Positions 20,420 through 31,560 of a stretch of DNA of 64,000 bases are shown in pieces. The translations under genes were made by a program, and so were the position numbers. The notes under the pieces are model-generated. The model saw nothing but the letters and a program-made list of their open reading frames with translations, was not told where the DNA came from and did no database searches. Numbering within the stretch: the stretch's first letter is position 1; the number at the start of each line of letters is the position of its first letter. Source of the stretch: Temnothorax longispinosus (lineage: Eukaryota; Arthropoda; Insecta; Hymenoptera; Formicidae); contig NW_027269815.1 of the NCBI RefSeq assembly GCF_030848805.1, forward strand, positions 223,501 to 287,500, written 5' to 3'.

Positions 20420-22050
20420 TTAACTTCTACTTTCCCTTGATCTACACTCTACACATTGTTTGACAAAATCTCCATGAGTATCTGCCATGTGCTTTCGGTT
20501 TCCAGTATCTTTTTTTTCTTTTAAGTTTCTCTTTATTTCCTCTAGTTCATCATCAAACATCTTAAGTTTGTGACTTCCATCTTTCTTAATGCAGTTTCTT
20601 GCAGCTTTATTATCACACCATATTACTGACGGAAAGAATGTTTCTCCAACAACATGTATGAGTGACTTGTCCAGTGAAATCACTTCTTGACATGCCTCAC
20701 TCATTGCTAAATATTCCGCTTGACATGTAGAGAGTGTGACATAAGTCTGTTTATGACTTCTCCATGCTATCACTTCTCCAAATAGCTTGATAATATACCC
20801 TCCAGTAGATGTAGAATCAGTACAATCCCTGAAACTTGCATCTGTCAATGCTTCTAGTTCGTTTGTTCTTCCTCTAAATATCAGTTCTCTATTTACCGTT
20901 CCTTTCAGATATCTAAATACTCTTTTCACATCTTGCCAATCTTCTTCTGTAAGCTCTAATTGTTTTCTTGCCAAGTAGTTTACTGCAAAGACTATATCAG
21001 GTCTTGTAGCGTTTGCTAGATACGTCAAACTTCCAATAGCTTCTTTATAAGGCACTCTTTTGATTTCTTCTTTTTGGATCACATCTTCATTGTTCGATTC
21101 TTCTAATCTGCTCCTTTTATTTTTATTGCTTACCTGTCTAGTGACCATAGGAGTACTTTGCGGTTTACATTCCTCCATATGGAACTTTTTCAGCACACTT
21201 TCTGTATATCGTGCTTGATGGATACTCATATATTTGTCTTCTTTATTTCTCTCTATTATGATTCCTAAAAAGCTCTTTGGTTCTCCAAGATTCTTAGTCT
21301 CAAATGTTTCATCTAATTTGCATGTCATCCACATAAAGCAGTATTACTACCATTTTTCTTTCTTTCCTCCATGTGAACAGGCATGGCTCATGTAAGTCAT
21401 TCTCTAATCCAAGTTTCTTAGCCTCTTCTGAAAATCTCTTATTCCATCTTTTTGGACTTATTTTTAATCCATATAAAGCTCTATTTAATTTACACACCTT
21501 GGTCTTCTTGGTGTTTTCATCTACTTTCACTCCCTCTGGAATCTCCATATATATTTCTTCTTCTAGAACTCCATTATAAAACGCAGTCTTAACATCTAGC
21601 TGGCAAGCGTTAAGTTATACTTATTTATTATTGCCAATATAGATCTAACCAGTGACAGTCTTGAAACGGGTGCATATGTCTCTTTTAGATCATACACGTT
21701 TCTATCTTTACAACCTCTAATCACAAGTCTTGCTTTGAATCTGGTTGATCCATTTGCCTCTAATTTTCTTTTAAATACCCATTTTGATTTTATTATGTTG
21801 GGTCGTTTTCCATCTAATTTCTCTAATGGTCTATCGACAAGTTCCCACACTTGATTAGCATACATAGATTCAAGTTTCTCTTTGACTGCAATTTTCCAAT
21901 TCTCTCTTTTGTTACTTGACATAGCTTCTTCATAAGTGACGGGCTCTCTATTCAACGATGCCTCAAGACATTGATATAATTCATCTTCATACTCTATTGT
22001 CTGACACTTATTTGTTTCTACGAAACTATAATTAGCGAAGCTAATATCCT
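20420..22050 (-). pseudogene. pol: copia1 pol: reverse transcriptase and RNase H
   Basis: Starts in the copia RT N-terminal region (NREPVTYEEAMSSNKRENWK, then KSKWVFKRKL), with LKETYAPVSRLSLVR and the catalytic VVILLYVDDM box near 21310. Connection and RNase H follow (YLANATRPDIVFAVNYLAR, LSTCQAEYLAMSEA, WCDNKAA), ending near 20420. Frame breaks occur near 21590 and 21320 (right at the YVDD box). Divergence from copia2 is high, so the two represent different lineages. Confidence 0.88.
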
Positions 22051-22059
22051 TTATCGTTT

Positions 22060-22900
22060 TTGAAGTAAAACTTCTTTAGGCACGATAGTGAGTTCGATTC
22101 GCGACACGAAAAAATGTAACGGAAGTGAGACTTCTTTGGTACGGTAGTAAGTTCGATTGTGCGACACGAAAATAGTAACAAAAATTTGACCAATAGGCGT
22201 ACGGCGTTGGCGAGACGGTTCTTCTTCTGGCACGGTAGTAAGTTCGATTATGGGACACGAAAAGTGTAACGAAAATTCGATCAATAGGCGTACGAAATTA
22301 AACTTCTTTAGTACTGTAGTAAGTTCGATTATGCGACACGAAAAGTGTAACAAAAATTCGACCAATAGGCGTACGAAATGAAACTTCTTTGGTACGGTAG
22401 TAAGTTCGATTGTGCGACACGGAAAGTGTAACGAAAATTTGACCAATAGGCGTACAAAATAAAACTTCTTTAGTACGGTAGTAAGTTCGATTGTGCGACA
22501 CGGAAAGTGTAACGAAAATTCGACCAATAGGCGTACGAAATAAAACTTCTTTGGTACGGTAGTAAGTTTGATTGTGCGACACGAAAAGTGTAACGAAAAT
22601 TTGACCAATAGGCGTACGGCGTTGGCGAGACGGTTTTTCTTCTGGCACGGTAGTAAGTTCGATTATGCGACACGAAAAGTGTAACGAAAATTCGACCAAT
22701 AGGCGTACGAAATGAAACTTTTTTGGTACGGTAGTAAGTTCGATTGTGCGACACGAAAAAACGTCACGAAATAGTGTCACGAAAATTCGACCAACAGGCG
22801 TACAAAGTGAAACTTCTTTTGGATCGGTAAGTAAATTCGACTTTGCGACTCGAAAACGCGTCACGAAAATTCGATCAGGCGTACGGCACTGGCGAGACGG
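22060..22900. repeat. ~82-bp minisatellite inside copia1 pol
   Basis: About ten copies of a unit of about 82 bp containing cgaccaataggcgtacg, gaaacttctttggtacggta and ttcgattgtgcgacacg. It lies between the integrase and RT coding parts. Long open frames across it (22051-22864) follow from repetition and are not called. The unit contains gaagttt-cacttc, similar to copia1 sequence at both edges, so the array may have expanded from local sequence. Confidence 0.85.
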
Positions 22901-22997
22901 ATATAGTAAGAACTGCGTGTAACACTATATTTTCGAGTTGCGGGCGGCTTGGAGTGACTAATTCCGTTGCATTGTTTTTGTATTAATTTCAGAAAAG

Positions 22998-23946
22998 TTA
23001 TGGCAAAGCCTTACCTTCAGAAGTTTCACTTCTAACGCGCGTGGCGACCACGCATTCATTTTTTTGCACTTGATTGTCTCTAATATTCTCTGATAATTCA
23101 CTTTTCCTCTTAGTTTTACTTCTAGTCATTGGAGCGTTACTCCCTCTTTGCACACTCTTTCGTTTTTGTTTATCTAACTGTATTGCTTGTTTTCTTGGTC
23201 TACCTCTTTTTCTTTTCTCTAGTATTAGTGTATCCAACTAATATTCCTCTAATTGCTCTTTTATCAAATTTTGATGTGGGCTTCGGTACTTTTGCATACC
23301 CAATGCATCCGAATTTCTTAAGCTGTTCTAAGTGACAGGTTGTCTCTAGTGAAAACTTCTTCAATGGAATTTCATACTCTATAGTTTTGTGTGGAGATCT
23401 GTTGTACGCATGCACAGCAGCGTCAACTGCTAGCTCCCACATACTTTTCGGTAATCCGGAGTCGAACATAAATATTCTTATTCTCTCTTGTAATGTTCGA
23501 TTGAACCTTTCGGCTACTCCGTTATGCTCTGGAGTATACGGTAGCGCAAATATGTTTTCTATTTTTTCTCTTTCCAGTGCTTCTCTAAACGCACCTTCCG
23601 TGAACTCCTTGCCTTGATCTGACTTTACGTAGCATAGTTTTTCTTCTTTTCCTAGTAAATTTCTGGCATGTATGAAGTATTTCTCTAAAGCCTCTCCAGA
23701 TTCGTCTTTCGTCTTTAACGAGTATGCTTTCGCCAATCTAGAATGATCATCTATGAACACAATAATAAATCTCTTTTGTCCTGGATATGAGGTCGGTTTT
23801 ATCATAATATCCGTGTGTATGACTTGAAGTGGTCTTTGTGCTTTAGTTCTTGTTTCTCTAAATGGCAGTTTTTCCATTTTTGCCATTATACATACCTCAC
23901 ATTCTAATATGGAATTATCTAACTCTACTTTCTCTAATCTCTTATC
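22998..23946 (-). pseudogene. pol: copia1 pol: integrase
   Basis: Minus strand from the PLE insertion: LECEVCIMAKMEKLPFRE (zinc region end), then the DDE core (VIHTDIM, VKSDQGKEF, EHNGVAERFNRTLQERI), and a basic tail with an AT-hook-like KRGRPRK and a copia-type GCIGYAKVPKPTSKFDKRA. A frame change lies near 23200-23237. The tail ends at SETSEGKALP-stop just before the minisatellite. GAAG/GTAAGG there resembles a splice donor, but no matching acceptor was established. Confidence 0.85.
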
Positions 23947-23958
23947 TAATTTCTGTAA

Positions 23959-24170
23959 AAATTTTCCAAAATTCTTTGCTTTGTCAGTGAAAAATTAACA
24001 CAGGTTGTATTTTTGACCAAACTGACATTTATTCTTACAAAGAACTTTGTGGGTGGCTAATGCAATTTGCGAACAATATAGAAATCTCTTGATAAGGACA
24101 CAAAACCAGTGTCGAAACGTCGAGTTAACGTAAGAATAAATGTCAGTTTGGTCAAAAATACAACCTGTGT
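23959..24170. mobile_element. 212-bp Penelope-like element scrap with inverted ends
   Basis: Inserted in copia1 with a 12-bp target duplication taatttctgtaa (23947-23958, 24171-24182). It contains inverted segments of ~43 bp (ttaacacaggttgtattttt... and complement). A hammerhead-like motif lies at 24088-24125: a short stem (gacac/gtgtc) ending gaaacgtcg. The same target size and motif type occur in the GIY-YIG PLE at 48434-49678. Confidence 0.65.
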
Positions 24171-24182
24171 TAATTTCTGTAA

Positions 24183-24403
24183 TCTTTTTAGATGGCTTAG
24201 TGATGCATGACCCAATCTAACATGCCATAACATTGCCTCATTTATTCTTCTTGTTTTCTCTGACCTCTCTATTATTGAACTTTTGCACATTTCTTCTATA
24301 TCCTCTAACGATTGTAGATCTTCTAATTTAACTGTTTGATTGAGTTCTGTACTTGTCTCATGCTGTACATTTTCATTCACACTTGTGAGTTTATAAAGTT
24401 ATT
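24183..24403 (-). pseudogene. pol: copia1 pol: pre-integrase (GAG_preINT) segment
   Basis: Reads NENVQHETSTELNQTVKLED, then AMLWHVRLGHASLSHLKRLQ: the WHxRLGH zinc-like motif that precedes copia integrases. It is cut on the integrase side by the PLE scrap and on the protease side by element E and its neighbours. The open frame running into the PLE scrap (to 24057) is not native. Confidence 0.85.
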
Positions 24404-24542
24404 GTTGCATTGTTTTTGTATTAATTTCAGAAAAGTTATGGCAAAGCCTTACCTTCAGAAGTTTCACTTCTAACGCGCGTGGCGACCACGCATTCATTTT
24501 TTTGCACTTGATTGTCTCTAATATTCTCTGATAATTCACTTT
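24404..24542. repeat. 139-bp duplicate of copia1 sequence 22966-23104
   Basis: The segment from gttgcattg to ataattcacttt is present at 22966-23104 and again here, nearly identical and in the same orientation. It includes the integrase tail and a few bases of the minisatellite insert, so it postdates that insert. It sits exactly at the left edge of the large insertion in copia1. Confidence 0.85.
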
Positions 24543-25614
24543 AATAAAAAAACAATAAACATAATTTAGGGAAGAATGCGACAGGAGTAAAAAAGAAGCG
24601 CCAAGTTTTTTTTACAAGAAAAATTTATTTATTTTGTTTTAATTAAATATTTTTATTTTGTACTGTTTCTTCTTTAATTCTTTGTAATTAAAATGATTCT
24701 TTGTAATATTAAAAATTTGTTAAAGAGAATTAAGAAGCTATTATCACTTGGGTTTAGAATAGGAAGACTCTTGAATAGAAATACGAAGATACCACTTGGG
24801 TTTCATTTCTTTAAAGTAGTTGCATAACAATTATCTTTCAAAGCAATATATACATATTCTCTTTACAATTGGCGCAATTTAATTTAAAGATTTCACATCT
24901 TTTTTAAAATACATGTCACTTGAGTTAAGTTAGGTAATATAATTTTGTGAAAAAGAAAATAAAGATTTCACATCTTTTTTTTGAAATACATGTCACTTGA
25001 GTTAAGTTAAGTAATATAATTTTGTGAAAAAGATATAAAGCTACCACTTGGGTTAGATACATGTCACTTAAGTTAAGTTAGGTAATATAATTTTGTGAAG
25101 AAGAAATTAAAGATTTCACATCTTTTTTTTGAAATACATGTCACGTGAGTTAAGTTAGATAATATAATTTTGTAAAAAAGATATAAAGCTACCACTTAGG
25201 TGAGATTTTTGAATTTACAAAATACATTGCGTGTACTTGGCACTTTTTTTTACTTTTTTTGAAAAGGGTAATTTTGTACTGATATCACCTATTTTGTAGT
25301 GTTAAGCAAGGATCTGCAAAACATTTTTTTTTTATTTTTTAATTATTCACAAAATTACCAATAACAACAAACACATAAAAATTAATAATATTTAAGTAAA
25401 AGTAAATTATACATTTCTCACAAAAATTGAAGGAACACTAAATTTATCTTTCAAAATAGGCAAAATTCGAGCAGCTGTAACTTTGTTAAAAATGAATAAA
25501 ATTTAAATTTCAAGCTTAAAACCTCTACTTTCGAAAGGTTACTATTATTCGTCCAATTTTTATTATGTCTAGACATAATTTTAATTCAGCGAATTTTTAT
25601 TATGTCATGACATA
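24543..25614. repeat. AT-rich tandem region, no gene
   Basis: Between about 24880 and 25210 a ~95-bp unit (aaagatttcacatct, atacatgtcacttgagttaag, ataattttgtgaaaaag) repeats three to four times imperfectly. The rest is AT-rich. It may be part of the insertion that contains element E copy B. No protein signal. Confidence 0.6.
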
Positions 25615-25639
25615 ATTTTAATTCTGCCGCTAGGAAATT

Positions 25640-26790
25640 TTTAAGTCGATTCTTATGAATCAAGCTTGAATTCGATGTCTACGTGTCCCAGATTGTCGAT
25701 AACGAGGTCCACATAGTGCGCTCCATAGTTTTCGGTGTCCAGGTGTATTAATACCTTGAATTTGATGTCCACGTGTTCCAGGTTGCCGATGACGGGTTCC
25801 AGATAGTGCGCTCCATAGTTTTCGGTGTCCAGGTGTAATAATACGTTGAATTCGATGTCTAGGTGTCCCACGTTGCCGATGTCGAGGTCCACATAGTGCG
25901 CTCCGTAGTTTTCGGTGTCTACGTGTATTAACACCTCGAATTTGATATCTACGTGTCCTAGATCAGATTTAAAGTTATTAATACACCTAGACACCAAAAA
26001 CTACGAGCGCACTATGTGAACCTCGTCATCGGCAACCTGAGACACGTAGACATCGAATTCGAAATATTATTACATCTAGACACCGAAAACTATGGAGCGC
26101 ACTATGTGGACCTCGTCATTGGCAACCTGGGACACCTAGACATCGAATTCAACGTACGATTACACCTGGACACTGAAAACTATGAAGCGCACTATCTGGA
26201 TCCCGTCATCGGCAACCTGGGACACGTGGACATCGAATTCAAGGTATTAATACACGTAGACACTGAAAACTACGGAGCGCACTATGTGGACTTTGTCATC
26301 GGCAACCTGGGACACGTAGACATCGAATTCGAGGTATTATTACACCTGGACACCGAAAACTACGGATCGCGCTATCTGGACCTCGTCATAAGCAACCTGG
26401 GACACCTAGACATCTCATTCAACGTATTATTACACCTGGACACCGAAAACTACGAAGCGCACTATGTGGACCTTGTCATCGGCAACCTGGGACACCTAGA
26501 CATCGAATTCAACGTACAATTACACCTGGACACCGAAAATTATGAAGCGCACTATCTGGATCCCGTCATCGGCAACCTGGGACACATGGACATCGAATTC
26601 AAGGTATTAATACACGTAGACACCGAAAACTACGGAGCGCACTATGTAGACCTCGTCATCGGCAACCTGGGACACGTAGACATCGAATTCAACGTATTAT
26701 TACACCTGGATACCGAAAACTATGAAGCGCACTATCTGGACCTCGTCATCGGCAACCTGGGATACCTAGACATCGAATTCAAGCTTGATT
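25640..26790. repeat. 90-bp open-frame minisatellite, inverted pair, copy B
   Basis: Left part (25653-25970) is on the minus strand; right part (25975-26795) is on the plus strand, about nine units. Each half keeps an open frame (114 and 259 codons) and each ends K-L-D-S-stop, like copy A. The two halves face each other and could form a long hairpin. Confidence 0.85.
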
Positions 26791-27343
26791 CATAAGAATC
26801 GGTTTAAAAATTCCCTAGCGGCACTTTCTGCCAAGCGTAGAAAACCTTCTTTTCCGGCAGCGGTGGTAATACGATGTAAGGATACGAAATCTCTCCAGAT
26901 AAACATGAAGCAATTGTGCGAAACGTTGTACATTTTGTATATATTGCGCCAGTTAATCGAGAAATAAATTGAATTTGCTGATGAAGCAATTGACTCAATA
27001 TATATTATATATATGCCTAATTTACCTAAATAGAAATCTTTCTCCTGAATGATAAGTCTATCGACCTAATTTTGAAATACGCGCGCGATATCGAAACTGG
27101 CGATACCTGCGCCGCCAGCGTCGAAAAAGTGAAAGTGACATTTCTCTGTTCTCTGTTTGTTACATGTAATGTTATAATGAGATGAGAGCGGTCGACGTAG
27201 AAAGTATCTTAAAATAAAATTTTCACATTTGGATTTTGCGTCGCAATATCTCCGCTCGTAGGGCACGTAGCGGAATATTATAAGAGGAAACCCCCCCCCC
27301 CCTAATTGGACCCCATGCTATCGATCAAGCCTACTTAGAACTT

Positions 27344-28434
27344 TGTAACGGCCTGACTTTTTCGTCGAACGCGGACTAGGTTGCCGGATCGGGAGTTCGA
27401 CTGAAAGGCCCAGAGACAATAATCAGTTTTGTAAAGCACGCTAACATTTATTCAATTTGAGATGTACAGAGTGATGGAACGCGGTATATTACATACAAGT
27501 GACGGAACGCGGTATATTACAACGGTAGTGCATGTGCACTCGGCGCAGTATTACGAGGCGCGGAACGGGTCGCGGTATTCGTAATATTATATACAGTTGA
27601 CGGAACGCGGTATATTACAATGGTAGTGCATGTGCACTCGGCGCGGTATTACGAGGCGCGGAACGGGTCGCGGTATTCGTGATATTACATACAGTTGACG
27701 GAACGCGGTATATTACAACGGTAGTGCATGTGCACTCGGCACGGTATTGCGAGGCAACGGGTCGCGGTATTCGCGATATTACATACAGTTGACGGAACGC
27801 GGTATATTACAACGGTAGTCAGGGCACGTGTGCCCGGTGTAGTATCGTGATTAGGATACGATGCAGCGCGCCTTCGGTACGATTAAAGCGTCGCGCGGGA
27901 CGGCAAGAAAACCCGGGGCGGCGGCGGCGAGAGCGCTCGCCGCGAGACCGAGCGTGCTCGACCCCGCGTATCCGTGGCCGTGGGGTTCTAGGAAGGAGGT
28001 CGGGGACACCTGAGAGTACTCAGTCGTGGCGCAGAGCTTTGAACCGCGTTTGTGTGTCGCCCTAGGATGCGGGAGGCTTCGTCGGAGATGGCTGAAGGCC
28101 CGTAGGAGACGAAGTGTGTCTCTCTCGCCGGAGCGTCGGTTTATATACCGCTCGGCGCGGCGGTTTCGCTAGGAGGGAGGCCGATCGTCAGGCGAGTTGC
28201 GCTGTGGTGGGAGCGGCGCGCCGCCGCGCGCTTGTCTTCGGCGGGGCTCGGCTCCTGTCGGCGTCCGTCGAGAAGGCCCCGGTGCTGCGTCTAGCCCGCG
28301 CACCCGAGGTATTTGGACGTATTAAAAATGTGGGCGCACCGCGCCCTTGTCTTCGCCCGAATGATAATCGGTCGGGCGGCATCCGGCGGTTGTTGGCCGG
28401 GGACGATGCTTTGGCGAAGGGGTGCATCGTTACA
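27344..28434 (-). repeat. 1.09-kb solo LTR
   Basis: TGTAACGG...CGTTACA, flanked by ACTT (27340-27343, 28435-28438). The uninterrupted site in element E copy A reads tagaacttgatccg. Inside, about four ~97-bp units (gacggaacgcggtatattac) occupy 27490-27830; the rest is GC-rich. AATAAA on the minus strand near 27450 suggests minus orientation. Open frames at 27847-28609 are not called. Confidence 0.85.
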
Positions 28435-28574
28435 ACTTTATCCGTTCACTCGTTATCGAGATCTGAACATCTCGGGTACTCGCAACCCGTCACGTCGCGT
28501 AAAAGAGTCACGGTCGGTCTCGCTCCGCGTGTACTTGGCACGAGACACTACCGTGTCTCTTGATATTTGCAAAT

Positions 28575-29170
28575 TTATTTTTATTCGCACATTTGATAAT
28601 CTGATCTGATTTTCACACCTTTCAAAGTTTGACAGAATGACGCTTTTATTAACAATATGATCGGTTGCTCCCGAATCTGCTATAAAATTAATTAATTCTT
28701 TTGAATTATCTCTACTCTTTATTAATCTAATTGTACCTGATTCTGATTTATCTTCTTTAGCTTTGGCGGTTATTGTTGCTTTCTTTGCTTTAGCCTTGCT
28801 GTCTGGTTTAACTATCTTTCCTCTATTATTTATTCTTTTGTTATTTACTCTTTTGGTGTTTGTTTGTTCGGCTTTATTCGGCTTATTTTTATTAAAATTT
28901 GTATTTTTATACCTTTTTCCTCTAAATCTTCCAGCCTGTGCTCCGGCGTTTGGACAGTCTTCTCCTTTGTGACCTTTAACTTCTTGGCAATAGTAACAGA
29001 ACCAAGCTCCTGTTTCAATGAGCGGGCAGTCCTTAGCTATATGTCCTAACTTATTGCACCGGTAGCACTTTACAGGTTTTCCGTCTGCTTCTAATTTCGC
29101 TCTCTGTGCTCTAGCCTCTGTTTTCTTTAATTGCTCTTTCTCTATACTCTTTGTTTCTGCTTCTAACTGT
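28575..29170 (-). pseudogene. gag-pol: copia1 nucleocapsid and protease
   Basis: Two zinc knuckles, CYRCNKLGHIAKDC (canonical CCHC) and CYYCQEVKGHKGEDC (one residue longer before His), are followed by a basic linker. The aspartic protease start is INFIADSGATDHIVNKSVI (D-S-G-A catalytic motif) and runs to FERCENQI. It is then cut at about 28563 by element E. The frame is open over most of the stretch. Confidence 0.85.
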
Positions 29171-29244
29171 GTAAATAAAAGATTTTATTTCATCAATATT
29201 CATTTCTTTTTGAGTTGTTTGTCTTCTGATCAAATCGGCATTCC

Positions 29245-30226
29245 TCAATTTTGGTAATTAAAAGCTACCGCCTGATAGAATGACGATCTGATTTCTTGCT
29301 CTGTGAGAGGCACTGCATTCTCACATGATTCATATTCTCTAACTATAGAGTCAAAGCGTTCGCAAAAATCATTTACTTTTTCATCTTTCTTCATTTTAAT
29401 CTGATAGAGACGAGCTCTTACAGATGTATGAGTTACATTTCTTTCTTTCTTTTTATATCCTCTTAATTTCTTTAAAATCTCTGATGGATCTTTTTCATGC
29501 AAAATTTTCTTATGATAATTTGCATCTATATGATTAATTATGATATCTCTAACAGAACTTTTTTTTTAGTGATTTTTAATTCCAAAAGATTTTCTGGACC
29601 TTTTATTCTTGCATCTATTACATCTAGCAAATCATTGTTCATTAACTCTGATTTTAAATAATCCATCCAGAGATCAAAGTTAGATTTCTGCGTAAACTTA
29701 TACTCTCTTCCAATATGTAGTTTCTGATTATTTAAATCAATTTCTATCGCGTTTTTAAATGCTTCTAAATCTCTACTTTCATTTCTAATTTCGGCTGAGC
29801 AGATTGCTTCTTCTACTTTTCTCTTTTTTGGTTCTTTTTGTATTCTTTTCAATAACATTTTCAAGATTATTTTCTTCTAAATTTTGTATATTATCGTTAT
29901 TTACCTCTAACCGTCTAAGTTTCAGTCTTTCACTCTCTAAATTAGCCTCCGAAACTTGCACCATATTCTCTATCATAGAATTCGCCTGCATCATCACCCT
30001 TTCCAAGGTTTTGAATGTGGTCTCTAATTTTCCAGTCATCGCCTCATTTCTCGCGATGAGTTTTTCTTGTTGTTCATACAGGATCTTACTACCAATCGGA
30101 AGAATTGGTCTATCCTCTCCCACAAATTTCGGCAGTCGAATTTCTTCTGTGATTCGGGGTTTCTCTTTTGGTTTTGAGGTGGCCCCTCGTGTCTCTAGCT
30201 CTTTCTCTTTCTCTATATCTGTGTAA
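29245..30226 (-). pseudogene. gag: copia1 gag
   Basis: A degenerate capsid region in three overlapping frames: an N-terminal part (EEIRLPKFVGEDRPILPIGS, coiled-coil-like, 29785-30226), a middle part (EYKFTQKSNFDLWMDYLKSE, 29538-29864) and a C-terminal part (MKKDEKVNDFCERFDSIVRE, 29245-29502). The pattern W-x2-Y-L-K followed by F-x-E-R-F is that of copia UBN2-type Gag. Frameshifts near 29800 and 29520 break it. Confidence 0.8.
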
Positions 30227-30229
30227 ATG

Positions 30230-31417
30230 TTCAGATTATTATTTTAATTTCATCCTTGAACACATATACTCACACATTTGCTATCTCTAACCTTCTAATT
30301 TTTCTTTTATTTTACTCTTTGAACAATATTCTCTTATCTTTTTCTTCTATCATTTTTCTCTCTAGTCTACCAGGAGATTCTGGTTCTTCTCTACGCATCC
30401 TTCGTCTCGTCTAGCTCTATCCATTTATATAGGGATTTCAAATATCAATTGGACATAAATAATTTTTTTTTTTTCAAAACAAATTCAATATCCAATATAT
30501 TGATATTATAAAATTTATAATTTTATCGTCGAGTTTTTTTCAACAATAAAACTTATTTATTGCTTACAAGACCATACAGAACGCACTGCAATTCATAATG
30601 ATCTGAAAGCGACGCGCTTCGCCAGAACCATCCGCACACGCACACCACTATCCCGTGCGATCTCCAGCACTGCTGAAAAGATCTATAGGATATCGGGTTG
30701 ATCACGCACGCGCACGGGACTCGTACAGATTTACGCGACCTCCCTAAACAGCAATCAAGCTACACCGCACCGCAAGTCATGCTTGATCACCGACTTGATG
30801 CATGTCGATTTTGAAAAATAATTCCATACACATGCATATATATTGTGTCATAGTGTCGCATCGATGCTATATTTTTCTAATCGATCATGCGTCAGCGCGT
30901 GCCCGGCAACAAGTTCTTTGCGCCAAAAACAAAGACTCTCGCCGTTCACGATCGGACTTCCGCGCGCCAAAAAAATGACTCTCGCCGTTCACGATCGGAC
31001 TTGCACGCGCACGTCGCCGGCTTGTTACCAAGCGGCATCTTTCTATCTCTTTCTATCACACATCTATTCTCTATTTCTCTTTTTCTATTGCACATCTATT
31101 CTCTAATTCTCTTAGAATTTAGTTAATTTCTCGCATCTACTCTTTATATTTCTAGTCTCTACTTTATCAGCGCTGTTTTTCGTGTACATCGACGATGATT
31201 TCTCTATCTCTCAAGAAAAAGGCAAAAACATCTATCTCCTTCTAACAGCATTTATCGAACGAACGTTCTTATTAGCTGAAATTTCTCTCGTTTTGTTCGT
31301 CAGCAACGAGGAATATTATTTACTTACCCTCTAATCTTCTATTCTCTGTCTGCGTCTAATTCGTGTATTTGTCGTCGTTGCCACACACTTCTCACAGATC
31401 TTCCGCAGGACAAGCGT
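30230..31417 (-). other. copia1 long leader, no gene
   Basis: About 1.2 kb between the primer site and gag with no supported ORF. It contains a tandem pair (ctcgccgttcacgatcggactt at 30948 and 30979), pyrimidine-rich tracts and clustered short stops. An AG before 30226 could be a splice acceptor for gag. Confidence 0.45.
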
Positions 31418-31420
31418 GCC

Positions 31421-31434
31421 CTGGGCCCATAACC
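31421..31434 (-). promoter_or_regulatory. copia1 primer binding site, half tRNA-iMet type
   Basis: GGTTATGGGCCCAG follows the 5' LTR on the minus strand. It is the internal initiator-tRNA-Met primer site known from Drosophila copia, and copia2 has the same site at 47083-47096. Confidence 0.85.
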
Positions 31435-31560
31435 TGTTGGAATTATGCTCTCCGCAGGGATCGAGATGGTGGTGGTGATTGATAACAAACGACTTCTCTA
31501 TCTGCTGTTATTATAACTCTTTATTCTCGACTCTATCTCTACACACAGTATAAGACACCG
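31435..31560 (-). repeat. copia1 5' LTR, part 1 (continues at 37015-37155)
   Basis: Matches the first half of 19962-20212; the second half resumes at 37015 after gypsy3. A word tataagacac is duplicated around the gypsy3 insertion, so this LTR copy probably carried a short tandem duplication before insertion. Confidence 0.88.

Larger units (their letters stand above)
25615..28563 (+). mobile_element. element E, copy B, in copia1
   Basis: Shares the minisatellite, the post-array sequence (aattccctagcggcactttctgcc, then the ctaatttacctaaatagaaatc block) and the 3' hairpin end with copy A at 8640-9640. Here the array is longer and has an inverted left half. A 1.1-kb solo LTR lies inside (27344-28434). 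The right junction with copia1 protease is at about 28563; the left limit is uncertain. Confidence 0.6.

Noticed and set aside
22051..22864. Overlapping minus ORFs of 185-188 codons with repeated peptides
   Set aside because: Products of the 82-bp minisatellite; not a multiple of three, so frames merely rotate.
23995..24174. TTAA-flanked MITE interpretation of the 24000-24170 insert
   Set aside because: TTAA occurs at both edges of the inverted segments, but the 12-bp duplication further out restores a continuous copia1 reading and marks the true ends.
24057..24182. C-terminal part of the pre-integrase ORF
   Set aside because: These codons come from the PLE scrap and its target duplication, not from copia1.
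27847..28609. ORFs up to 149 codons in GC-rich DNA
   Set aside because: They lie inside the 1.1-kb solo LTR and cross its end into element E; no domain.
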